DNA of 55,151 nucleotides, from contig NZ_JAFCJM010000044.1 in assembly GCF_018130955.1 (NCBI RefSeq), positions 1-55,151 on the forward strand. The letters are read 5' to 3'. The stretch's first letter is position 1, and the number at the start of each line of letters is the position of its first letter. Both the position numbers and the translations under genes were made by a program. The notes under the pieces were generated by a model, which was not told the origin of the DNA, searched no databases, and saw nothing but the letters and a program-made list of their open reading frames with translations. The stretch comes from Bradyrhizobium liaoningense. GTDB taxonomy: Bacteria; Pseudomonadota; Alphaproteobacteria; Rhizobiales; Xanthobacteraceae. Below, in pieces: positions 7,906 through 15,560 of the stretch.

Positions 7906-8898
7906 ATGGCACTACCCGATTTCACTATGCGTCAGCTCCTTGAAGCTGGCGTGCACTTTGGTCACCAGTCCCACCGCTGGAATCCGAAAATGGCGCCGTT
8001 CATTTTCGGGACCCGCAACAACATCCACATCGTCGACCTCGCGCAGACCGTGCCGATGCTGCATCACGCCTTGCAGGCGGTCAGCGACACCGTCGCGAAG
8101 GGCGGCCGCATCCTGTTCGTCGGCACCAAGCGCCAGGCCCAGGACGGCGTTGCCGACGCTGCCAAGCGCTGCGCGCAGTACTTCGTCAATTCGCGCTGGC
8201 TCGGCGGTACGCTGACCAACTGGAAGACGATTTCCGCGTCGATCAAGCGCCTGCGTCACCTCGACGAGGTGCTGTCCGGCGGCGAAGCCAACTCCTACAC
8301 CAAGAAGGAGCGCCTGACGCTTCAGCGCGAGCGCGACAAGCTCGACCGCTCGCTCGGCGGCATCAAGGACATGGGCGGTCTGCCCGACCTGATCTTCGTG
8401 ATCGATACCAACAAGGAAGACATCGCGATCCAGGAGGCCCAGCGGCTCAACATCCCGGTGGCTGCGATCGTCGACACCAATTCCGACCCGAAGGGCATCA
8501 CCTATGTGGTGCCGGGCAATGACGACGCGGGACGTGCGATCTCGCTGTACTGCGACCTCATCGCGCGCGCTGCGATCGATGGCATCTCGCGCGCCCAGGG
8601 CGATGCGGGCATCGACATCGGCGCCTCCGTTCGTCCGGTCGCCGAAGAGCTGCCCACCGCGGCCAGCGGCTTCCAGGGCCTGGCGGGTCCGCGCGGCACC
8701 GCCGACGACCTCAAGAAGCTCCCGGGCGTGTCGGGCGCGATCGAGAAGAAGTTCAACGACCTCGGCATCTTCCACTACTGGCAGCTCGCCGAGCTCGACC
8801 ACGACACCGCGCACAAGATCGGCGAAGAAGTCGGTCTGCCGAGCCGCGCGGACGCTTGGGTGGCCAAGGCCAAGGCGCTGACCGCGGAAGCGGAATAA
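7906..8898 (+). CDS. rpsB: 30S ribosomal protein S2
   Basis: Component of the small ribosomal subunit, added late in 30S assembly. The N terminus MALPDFTMRQLLEAGVHFGH and the segments RWLGGTLTNWKT and LPDLIFVIDTNKE are diagnostic. The 330 residues include the C-terminal extension seen in Rhizobiales, which has a helix-hairpin-helix-like segment (KLPGVSGAIEKKFNDLGIFH). The reading frame is open further upstream, but the start at ATG 7906 follows a GGAGGAACC/GGAGAA stretch and gives the family N terminus. It heads the rpsB-tsf-pyrH-frr order conserved across bacteria. Confidence 0.97.
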   Translation: MALPDFTMRQLLEAGVHFGHQSHRWNPKMAPFIFGTRNNIHIVDLAQTVPMLHHALQAVSDTVAKGGRILFVGTKRQAQDGVADAAKRCAQYFVNSRWLGGTLTNWKTISASIKRLRHLDEVLSGGEANSYTKKERLTLQRERDKLDRSLGGIKDMGGLPDLIFVIDTNKEDIAIQEAQRLNIPVAAIVDTNSDPKGITYVVPGNDDAGRAISLYCDLIARAAIDGISRAQGDAGIDIGASVRPVAEELPTAASGFQGLAGPRGTADDLKKLPGVSGAIEKKFNDLGIFHYWQLAELDHDTAHKIGEEVGLPSRADAWVAKAKALTAEAE

Positions 8899-8912
8899 CA
8901 GCGAGTTAGGGT

Positions 8913-8933
8913 TGGCCGGAATAGTTCCGGCCA
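8913..8933 (+). promoter_or_regulatory. rpsB-tsf intergenic hairpin
   Basis: TGGCCGGAA (8913-8921) pairs perfectly with TTCCGGCCA (8925-8933) across a three-base loop. CCATTTCAAT follows, with no proper T run. It is likely an attenuator or RNA-processing stem setting the ratio of rpsB to tsf. Confidence 0.5.
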
Positions 8934-9025
8934 CCATTTCAATGACGCGAATCCTGTGATGGACCGCGGCGAGGCAATCGAGGCCGCGCCGCGGGTCAAC
9001 TGGCAGGCAAGAAGGATTTTCATCG

Positions 9026-9949
9026 ATGGCAACGATCACTGCTGCAATGGTCAAGGACCTGCGCGAATCGACCGGCGCGGGCATGATGGACTGCAAGGCC
9101 GCGCTCACCGAGACCGGTGGCGACATGGAGGCGGCGCAGGACTGGCTGCGCAAGAAGGGCCTGTCGAAGGCCGCCAAGAAGTCGGGCCGCGTCGCGGCCG
9201 AGGGCCTGATCGGCGCGCTCACCAAAGGCACCAAGGGCGTCGTGGTCGAGGTCAACTCCGAGACCGACTTCGTCGCGCGCAACGATCAGTTCCAGGGCCT
9301 GGTCAAGATGATCGCCCAGGTTGCGTTCGATGCCGGCGCCGATGTCGAGAAGATCAAGGCCGCCAAGGTCGGCTCGGTCACGGTCGAGGCCGCGATCAAT
9401 GACGCGATCGCCACCATCGGCGAGAACATGTCGCTGCGCCGCGCGGCGTCGCTCGAAGTCAGCCAGGGCGTGGTGTCGAGCTACGTCCACGGCGCCGTCG
9501 TGGAAGGCGCGGGCAAGATGGGCGTGATCGTGGCGCTCGAATCGCCCGGCAAGGCCGACGAGCTCGCAACCCTCGGCCGCCAGCTCGCGATGCATGTCGC
9601 CGCCGCCAATCCGCTGGCCCTCGATCCGACCGGCCTCGATCCGGCCGTCGTCAAGCGCGAGAAGGACGTGCTCGCCGACAAGTACCGCCAGCAGGGCAAG
9701 CCCGAGAACGTGATCGAGAAGATCGTCGAGTCCGGCCTGAAGACCTACTACAAGGAAGTCTGCCTGCTCGAGCAGGCCTTCATCCACGACACCGGCAAGT
9801 CGGTGGCGCAGGCGGTGAAGGAAGCTGAGGGCAAGGTCGGCGGCGCTGTGAAGATCGCGGGCTTTGTGCGCTATGCTCTCGGTGAGGGAATCGAGAAGCA
9901 GGAATCCGACTTCGCCGCCGAAGTCGCAGCCGCGAGCGGCAAGAAGTAA
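9026..9949 (+). CDS. tsf: Translation elongation factor Ts
   Basis: Nucleotide exchange factor that recycles EF-Tu-GDP to EF-Tu-GTP. The 307 residues begin with the UBA-like N-terminal module and the conserved TGAGMMDCKAAL segment, followed by GLIG and the SETDFVARN motif that contacts EF-Tu. ATG 9026 follows GAAGGA. The gene is 127 bases after rpsB, with a strong hairpin between them. Confidence 0.97.
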   Translation: MATITAAMVKDLRESTGAGMMDCKAALTETGGDMEAAQDWLRKKGLSKAAKKSGRVAAEGLIGALTKGTKGVVVEVNSETDFVARNDQFQGLVKMIAQVAFDAGADVEKIKAAKVGSVTVEAAINDAIATIGENMSLRRAASLEVSQGVVSSYVHGAVVEGAGKMGVIVALESPGKADELATLGRQLAMHVAAANPLALDPTGLDPAVVKREKDVLADKYRQQGKPENVIEKIVESGLKTYYKEVCLLEQAFIHDTGKSVAQAVKEAEGKVGGAVKIAGFVRYALGEGIEKQESDFAAEVAAASGKK

Positions 9950-9964
9950 GCGCCGGACGTTCCC

Positions 9965-9985
9965 TTCCGGCGGCTTCCGCCGGAA
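9965..9985 (+). promoter_or_regulatory. tsf-pyrH intergenic hairpin
   Basis: TTCCGGCGG (9965-9973) pairs perfectly with CCGCCGGAA (9977-9985) across CTT, 16 bases after the tsf stop. No U tract follows, so processing or partial termination is more likely than a full stop. Confidence 0.45.
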
Positions 9986-10011
9986 GCGGTGCCCGGACGA
10001 GGAAAGTGCTC

Positions 10012-10728
10012 ATGACTGATCCGGTCTACCGTCGCGTTGTGATCAAGCTGTCCGGCGAATATCTCGCGGGGCAGCAGGGTTTTGGTTTCGACCAGCCGAC
10101 CATCGACCGGATCGCGGACGAGCTGATCGCCGCCCGTCATCTCGGAACCGAGATCGCCGTCGTGATCGGCGGCGGCAACGTCGTGCGCGGGATGGAAGTG
10201 TCGTCCCGCGGCGTGTCGCGCCCGACCGGCGACACCATGGGCATGATGGCGACGATGATGAACTGCCTCGCGCTCGAGGCGGCGATCGAGCGCAAGGGTA
10301 CGCCGGCGCGCGCGCTGTCGGCATTCGTGATGCCCGAGATTTCCGAGCTGTTCACCCGCGCCGCGGCGCACAAATACCTCGCCGAGGGCCGAATCGTGCT
10401 GCTCGGCGGTGGAACCGGCAATCCCTTCTTCACGACCGACACCACGGCGGTGCTGCGCGCCGCCGAGATCGGGGCGGAGGCCGTGCTCAAGGCCACCAAT
10501 GTGGACGGCGTCTACTCGGCCGATCCGAAGAAGGACCCGACCGCCAAGCGCTTCGACCGGCTGACGCATTCGCAGGCGATCGAAGGCGGCTACAAGGTGA
10601 TGGACGCGACCGCCTTCGCGCTTGCCCGCGAGACGTCACTGCCTATCATCGTATTCTCGATTGCAGAGCCCGGGTCGATCGGCGCCATGCTGCGCGGCAT
10701 CGGCCACGGGACGATCGTCGCGGGCTGA
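10012..10728 (+). CDS. pyrH: UMP kinase
   Basis: Phosphorylates UMP to UDP in pyrimidine synthesis; bacterial enzymes of this amino-acid-kinase fold are hexamers tuned by GTP and UTP. The 238 residues show VVIKLSGEYLAG (phosphate binding), VIGGGNVVRG, and TDTTAVLRAAEIGAE with ATNVDGVY, all typical of PyrH. A GTG lies at 10006, but the ribosome binding site GAGGAAA (9998-10004) is properly spaced only for ATG 10012. The gene sits in the usual place between tsf and frr. Confidence 0.96.
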   Translation: MTDPVYRRVVIKLSGEYLAGQQGFGFDQPTIDRIADELIAARHLGTEIAVVIGGGNVVRGMEVSSRGVSRPTGDTMGMMATMMNCLALEAAIERKGTPARALSAFVMPEISELFTRAAAHKYLAEGRIVLLGGGTGNPFFTTDTTAVLRAAEIGAEAVLKATNVDGVYSADPKKDPTAKRFDRLTHSQAIEGGYKVMDATAFALARETSLPIIVFSIAEPGSIGAMLRGIGHGTIVAG

Positions 10729-10737
10729 CGGCCCGCC

Positions 10738-10758
10738 GGGCGCCGGCTGAGGGCGCCC
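10738..10758 (+). promoter_or_regulatory. pyrH-frr intergenic hairpin
   Basis: GGGCGCC (10738-10744) pairs with GGCGCCC (10752-10758) across a seven-base loop, ten bases after the pyrH stop. There is no T run. Confidence 0.4.
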
Positions 10759-10782
10759 AGAGGACCTTGAAGGGAGAGCATG

Positions 10783-11346
10783 ATGGCTACGGGTAATTTC
10801 GACCTCAACGAATTGAAGCGCCGCATGCAGGGCGCCGTCCAGTCGCTCAAGCACGAGCTCGGCGGCTTGCGCACGGGGCGCGCCTCCGCCTCGATGCTCG
10901 ATCCGGTTCAGGTCGATGCCTATGGCACCCACATGCCGCTCAACCAGCTTGCGACTGTCAGCGTGCCGGAGCCGCGGCTGATCTCGGTGCAGGTCTGGGA
11001 CAAGGGCATGGTCAAGGCGGTGGAGAAGGCGATCGTCGATTCCAATCTCGGCCTGTCGCCGGCGACCGAAGGCCAGGTGCTGCGCCTGCGCATCCCCGAG
11101 CTCAACGAGGAGCGGCGCAAGGAGCTGGTCAAGGTCGCGCACAAATATGCGGAAGCCGCCAAGGTTGCCGCGCGTCACGTCCGCCGCGACGGTCTCGACG
11201 TTCTCAAGAAGCTCGAGAAGAATCACGAGATGTCGGAGGACGACCAGAAGCGTCACGCAGACGAAGTGCAAAAGGCCACCGACGGCACGATCACCGAGAT
11301 CGATCAGCTGCTGGCGGCCAAGGAAAAAGAGATTCTGACGGTCTAG
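10783..11346 (+). CDS. frr: Ribosome recycling factor
   Basis: Acts with EF-G to split the post-termination ribosome. The 187 residues are close to the usual 185. Conserved segments are GGLRTGRASASMLDPVQVDAYG, split here as GGLRTGRASASML then DPVQVDAYG, and RIPELNEERRKELVK; the C-terminal helix ends in a Lys/Glu-rich stretch. ATG codons at 10780 and 10783 are both possible; the AGGGAGAG element (10771-10778) is better spaced for 10783. uppS starts 16 bases after the stop, so the two are probably co-transcribed. Confidence 0.96.
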   Translation: MATGNFDLNELKRRMQGAVQSLKHELGGLRTGRASASMLDPVQVDAYGTHMPLNQLATVSVPEPRLISVQVWDKGMVKAVEKAIVDSNLGLSPATEGQVLRLRIPELNEERRKELVKVAHKYAEAAKVAARHVRRDGLDVLKKLEKNHEMSEDDQKRHADEVQKATDGTITEIDQLLAAKEKEILTV

Positions 11347-11362
11347 AGGAAAAGCCGAATCG

Positions 11363-12121
11363 ATGCCGAACGCCGCCGCGCCCGCAACCGATGGACCTGA
11401 CCGGTCCGAGGCGCCTGCGCATGTTGCCATCATCATGGATGGCAATGGACGCTGGGCGGCGGCGCGCGGGCTGCCGCGGGCCGAAGGCCATCGCCGCGGC
11501 GTCGAGGCCTTGCGCCGCGTGGTGCGGGCCGCGCATGAGCTCGGCATTCGCTATCTGACGATCTTTTCGTTCAGCTCGGAGAACTGGTCGCGACCGGCGA
11601 GCGAGATCGGCGACCTGTTCGGCCTGTTGCGGCGCTTCATCCGCAACGACCTGGCCTCGCTGCATCGCGACGGCGTCAAGGTCCGCATCATCGGCGAGCG
11701 CGAGGGTCTCGAGCCCGACATCTGCGCACTGCTCAATGAGGCGGAGGAGCTGACGCGCGACAATACGCGGCTGACACTGGTCGTGGCCTTCAACTACGGC
11801 TCGCGGCAAGAAATCGCCAAAGCGGCGCAAAAACTCGCGCGCGAAGTCGCGGACGGCAAGCGCGATCCTGACACGATCGACGCCGAGACCATCGGCCATT
11901 ATCTCGACGCGCCCGACATTCCCGATCCAGACCTGATCATCCGCACCAGCGGCGAGCAGCGCCTGTCCAATTTCCTGATGTGGCAGGCGGCCTATAGCGA
12001 ACTCGTGTTCGTGCCGATCCACTGGCCGGATTTCGACAAGGCCGCGCTCGAGAGCGCGATCGCCGAATTCTCCAGGCGCGAACGCCGTTTCGGCGGCCTG
12101 GTTGCGAAAACCGCCTCGTGA
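11363..12121 (+). CDS. uppS: Undecaprenyl diphosphate synthase (cis-prenyltransferase)
   Basis: Condenses farnesyl diphosphate with eight isopentenyl diphosphates to make the C55 lipid carrier for peptidoglycan and O-antigen. Visible signatures are HVAIIMDGNGRWAAARGLPR with the catalytic Asp, the GHRRG segment, FSSENWSRP, and LIIRTSGEQRLSNFLMWQ with the diphosphate-binding Arg residues. Its 252 residues are normal. The stop codon overlaps the GTG start of cdsA (GTGA), so translation is coupled to the next lipid-synthesis gene. Confidence 0.96.
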   Translation: MPNAAAPATDGPDRSEAPAHVAIIMDGNGRWAAARGLPRAEGHRRGVEALRRVVRAAHELGIRYLTIFSFSSENWSRPASEIGDLFGLLRRFIRNDLASLHRDGVKVRIIGEREGLEPDICALLNEAEELTRDNTRLTLVVAFNYGSRQEIAKAAQKLAREVADGKRDPDTIDAETIGHYLDAPDIPDPDLIIRTSGEQRLSNFLMWQAAYSELVFVPIHWPDFDKAALESAIAEFSRRERRFGGLVAKTAS

Positions 12122-12960
12122 GCGAACCCGACGCCACGCCGGCGGGCTCGACGCCCGCCTCAAGCAATCTCGTGATGCGTGTCATCGCGGCGCTCGTGCT
12201 GGCGCCGCTGGCGATTGCGCTCGCCTATGCCGGCGGCTGGCTGTGGGCGTTTCTCGTCACGCTGGTCTCGATCGGCCTGTTCGTGGAATGGCTTGTCGTT
12301 GTGGGAGCAGGGCAGGTTGCCCTGACCGCAGCCGGTACGGTTGCCCTGGCCGCGATGGGGTTCTGCATCGCCTTCGGCGCGCTCAGAACTGCCGTCATCT
12401 GCGGCTGCATCGGATTCGTCGTGGTCGTGCTGCTGGCGAAGGGCAAGCGCGGCTGGGCCGCGATGGGCTTCGTCTATGCGGCCGCGGCGCTGCTGGCCTC
12501 GATCCTGGTGCGGCAGGATCCGGTCAACGGATTCGTGGCGCTGATGTTCGTGCTGCTCGTGGTCTGGGCGACCGACATCGGCGGCTATTTTGCCGGCCGC
12601 GGCATTGGCGGGCCAAAGCTGTGGCCGCGGGTCAGCCCGAAGAAGACCTGGGCCGGCGCGTTCGGCGGCTTTGCGGCGAGCCTTGTGGTGGCCTCGGGCT
12701 TTGCCGCCTCCGGGCTCGGCAAGGCGGTTCCGCTAATCGTCCTTAGCGCGGTCCTGTCGGTGGTATCGCAAGCCGGCGACCTCTTCGAGTCGGCCGTGAA
12801 GCGCCGGTTCGGCGTCAAGGATTCCAGTCACTTAATTCCCGGCCATGGCGGTCTCATGGACCGCCTGGACGGCTATATCGCGGCCATTGCGGTGGCCTGG
12901 ATTTTCGGCTTCCTCCGCCATGGTGTGCATAGCGCGGGAAGCGGACTTATGGTTTGGTGA
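12118..12960 (+). CDS. cdsA: Phosphatidate cytidylyltransferase
   Basis: Makes CDP-diacylglycerol from phosphatidate and CTP, the branch point of phospholipid synthesis, in the inner membrane. The 280 residues hold about seven to eight hydrophobic segments. The family signature is complete near the C terminus: SVVSQAGDLFESAVKRR, then KDSSHLIPGHGGLMDRLDG. PKKTWAGAFGG precedes it. The GTG start at 12118 overlaps the uppS stop codon, and dxr begins four bases after its own stop. Confidence 0.95.
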   Translation: MSEPDATPAGSTPASSNLVMRVIAALVLAPLAIALAYAGGWLWAFLVTLVSIGLFVEWLVVVGAGQVALTAAGTVALAAMGFCIAFGALRTAVICGCIGFVVVVLLAKGKRGWAAMGFVYAAAALLASILVRQDPVNGFVALMFVLLVVWATDIGGYFAGRGIGGPKLWPRVSPKKTWAGAFGGFAASLVVASGFAASGLGKAVPLIVLSAVLSVVSQAGDLFESAVKRRFGVKDSSHLIPGHGGLMDRLDGYIAAIAVAWIFGFLRHGVHSAGSGLMVW

Positions 12961-12964
12961 AGAT

Positions 12965-14188
12965 ATGAGCGCAGTCCCCTTGCGTAACAACAAAGCTGCG
13001 GCCTCCCAGGTGCGCAGCGTGACCATCCTCGGTGCCACCGGCTCGATCGGCGACAGCACGATGGACCTGCTGCGGGCCTCGCCCGATCGCTACCGCGTCG
13101 AAGCGCTGACCGCGAACAGCAATGTCGAGGCGCTCGCGAAGCTGGCGAAGGAGTTCTCCGCCCGATTCGTGGCGATTGCCGACACCTCCAAGCTCGCCGA
13201 GCTCAAGAGTGCGCTCGCCGGCACGAAGACCGAATGCGGCGCCGGCGAGAGCGCGGTGATCGAGGCGGCCGCGCGACCGGCCGATTGGGTGATGGCGGCC
13301 GTCAGCGGCGCCGCCGGCTTGAAGCCGGCGCTGGCCGCGGTCGATCGCGGCGCAGCCGTCGCGCTCGCCAACAAGGAGTGCCTGGTCTGCGCCGGTGATT
13401 TCTTCATGCAGCGCGCGGCCAAGGCCAATGCCTGCATTCTGCCGGCCGATTCCGAGCACAATGCGCTGTTCCAGGCGCTGAGCTCCGGCAACCGCGACGA
13501 GCTCGTACGCGTCATCATCACGGCGTCAGGCGGCCCGTTCCGGACCTGGAAGAGCGCCGATATCGAACAGGCGACGCTCGCGCAGGCGCTCAAGCATCCG
13601 AACTGGAGCATGGGCCAGAAGATCACGATCGATTCCGCGTCGATGATGAACAAGGGCCTCGAGGTGATCGAAGCCTCCTATCTCTTTGCGCTCACGCCCG
13701 ACGAGATCGACGTGCTGGTTCATCCGCAGTCGATCATCCACGGCATGGTGGAGTTCTCCGACTGCTCCGTGGTGGCCCAGCTCGGCGCGCCCGACATGCG
13801 GACGCCGATCGCGCACTGCCTCGGCTGGCCCGATCGTATCAAGGGACCGGCGGCCAAGCTCGACCTCGCCAAGATCGGGCAACTGACCTTCGAGGCGCCG
13901 GATTTCGAACGCTTCCCCGGGCTCCGCCTGGCTTACGATTCATTAAGGACCGGACGCGGCGCAACTACGGTATATAATGCCGCGAACGAGGTCGCGGTCG
14001 CCGCCTTCATCGCCGGCAAGATCAGATTCGGCGCCATCGCGCGTCTGGTCGAAGCGACGCTGGAGGATTGGATCAGAGGCGGGAATCTTGCGCCCCTGTC
14101 GTCGGCCGACGATGCCATTGCCGTTGACCATAATGCGCGAAAAATGGCCGCCGCCCTATTGCCTCAAATTGCCTTAAAGGCAACCTAG
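12965..14188 (+). CDS. dxr: 1-deoxy-D-xylulose 5-phosphate reductoisomerase
   Basis: Second enzyme of the MEP isoprenoid pathway; uses NADPH and a divalent metal to form 2-C-methyl-D-erythritol 4-phosphate. The 407 residues have the NADPH-binding GATGSIGDSTMDLL, the metal-binding SEHNALFQ, the flexible-loop region ASGGPF, and HPNWSMGQKITIDSASMMNK, all typical. The frame is open upstream, but ATG 12965, four bases after cdsA, gives the normal length. The gene supplies isopentenyl diphosphate to uppS just upstream. Confidence 0.96.
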   Translation: MSAVPLRNNKAAASQVRSVTILGATGSIGDSTMDLLRASPDRYRVEALTANSNVEALAKLAKEFSARFVAIADTSKLAELKSALAGTKTECGAGESAVIEAAARPADWVMAAVSGAAGLKPALAAVDRGAAVALANKECLVCAGDFFMQRAAKANACILPADSEHNALFQALSSGNRDELVRVIITASGGPFRTWKSADIEQATLAQALKHPNWSMGQKITIDSASMMNKGLEVIEASYLFALTPDEIDVLVHPQSIIHGMVEFSDCSVVAQLGAPDMRTPIAHCLGWPDRIKGPAAKLDLAKIGQLTFEAPDFERFPGLRLAYDSLRTGRGATTVYNAANEVAVAAFIAGKIRFGAIARLVEATLEDWIRGGNLAPLSSADDAIAVDHNARKMAAALLPQIALKAT

Positions 14189-14232
14189 AGGGTTCGGGGC
14201 CAGGGCCGGCAGGCGCTGGGTGAGGGGATTCG

Positions 14233-15384
14233 ATGTCCGACTTTTTTCTACATAGTTTCAGTGCGTTGGGCCATGGGCTCATCGGCTACGCCGTCCCCTT
14301 CCTGTTCGTCCTGACCATCGTCGTCTTCTTCCATGAGCTCGGCCATTTCCTGGTTGCGCGCTGGGCCGGTGTGAAGGTGTTAACCTTTTCTCTCGGCTTT
14401 GGACCCGAGCTGATCGGCTTCAACGACCGCCACGGCACGCGCTGGAAGATCTCGGCGATTCCGCTCGGCGGCTACGTCAAGTTCTTTGGCGACGAGAGCG
14501 AAGCGTCGACGCCGTCGGCCGAGACGCTTTCGGCCATGACCGCCGAGGAGCGCGCCGGAAGCTTCCATCATAAGAAGGTCGGACCGCGCGCTGCCATCGT
14601 CGCTGCGGGGCCGATCGCCAACTTCATCCTCGGCGCGCTGATTTTCGCCTGCATGGCGCTGTACTACGGCAAGCCGAGCACGATCGCGCGGGTGGACGGG
14701 CTGGTGGCGGACGGCGCCGCCGCGGCGGCCGGCTTCAAGGTCGGCGACATCGTCGTCCAGATCGACGGAACCCCGATCGAGAGCTTCAACGACATGCAGC
14801 GAGTCGTTGTGATGAACGGCGGTTCGCAGCTTGTTTTTCGCGTCAAGCGGGATGGCGAGATCGTTTCGCTGAACGCGACGCCGAAGCTGCAGGAGCGCAA
14901 GGATCAGTTCGGCAATCGCCAGAAGGTCGGGGTGCTCGGGGTTGAGCACAAGGCCCAGTTCGGCGAGGCGGCAACCACGCCCGTCGGCGTTGTCGAGGCC
15001 CTGAAGATTGGCGTCGACCAGGTCTGGTTCATCATCGCCAGCACCTTCAAGTTCCTGGGATCGCTGTTCGTCGGGCACGGCAATCCGCAGGACGTCAGCG
15101 GCGTGCTCGGGATCGCGAAGATGTCCGGGCAGGCGGCCAGCGCCGGGTTCCAGTTCGTCATCAATCTCTGCGCGGTGCTGTCGGTCTCGATCGGCCTTCT
15201 GAACCTGTTTCCGATTCCGCTGCTGGATGGCGGTCACCTTATGTTCTATGCGGCGGAGGTGCTCCGCGGCCGCCCGCTTTCGGAGCGGACCCAGGAGATG
15301 GGCTTCCGAATCGGGCTCGGACTTGTACTGATGTTGATGGTGTTTGCGACCTATAACGACATCCTTCGGTTCGCGGCATCCTGA
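14233..15384 (+). CDS. rseP: Site-2 intramembrane zinc protease RseP
   Basis: Inner-membrane metalloprotease that cuts transmembrane segments, such as anti-sigma factors and leftover signal peptides. HELGH (residues 35-39, in the first membrane span) and the distal LDG of PLLDGGHLMFY supply the zinc ligands. One PDZ domain lies at about residues 130-220, where gammaproteobacterial RseP has two. The 383 residues have four predicted membrane spans. A GAGGGG element precedes ATG 14233. The dxr-rseP-bamA order is conserved and joins membrane-protein quality control to outer-membrane assembly. Confidence 0.94.
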   Translation: MSDFFLHSFSALGHGLIGYAVPFLFVLTIVVFFHELGHFLVARWAGVKVLTFSLGFGPELIGFNDRHGTRWKISAIPLGGYVKFFGDESEASTPSAETLSAMTAEERAGSFHHKKVGPRAAIVAAGPIANFILGALIFACMALYYGKPSTIARVDGLVADGAAAAAGFKVGDIVVQIDGTPIESFNDMQRVVVMNGGSQLVFRVKRDGEIVSLNATPKLQERKDQFGNRQKVGVLGVEHKAQFGEAATTPVGVVEALKIGVDQVWFIIASTFKFLGSLFVGHGNPQDVSGVLGIAKMSGQAASAGFQFVINLCAVLSVSIGLLNLFPIPLLDGGHLMFYAAEVLRGRPLSERTQEMGFRIGLGLVLMLMVFATYNDILRFAAS

Positions 15385-15399
15385 AGCTGGCTTTTTTGT

Positions 15400-15421
15400 G
15401 ACGTTGCGAATGGGCAACGTC
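15400..15421 (+). other. rseP-bamA intergenic hairpin
   Basis: GACGTTGC (15400-15407) pairs perfectly with GCAACGTC (15414-15421) across six bases. The only T run lies before the stem, so it is not a classical terminator on the plus strand. Confidence 0.35.
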
Positions 15422-15560
15422 TTGGAATGAAATTGAAAATGCGGCGCGCTCGGCCGTTTGCGGCGTCGGTGAAATTGGCTACAAGCGGCTTGAACTTGGG
15501 GAATCTCCCGGACCGGCGTGGGGTTGGGTCTGGCTCTGGAATGACGAGGGCGCGTTGCGC

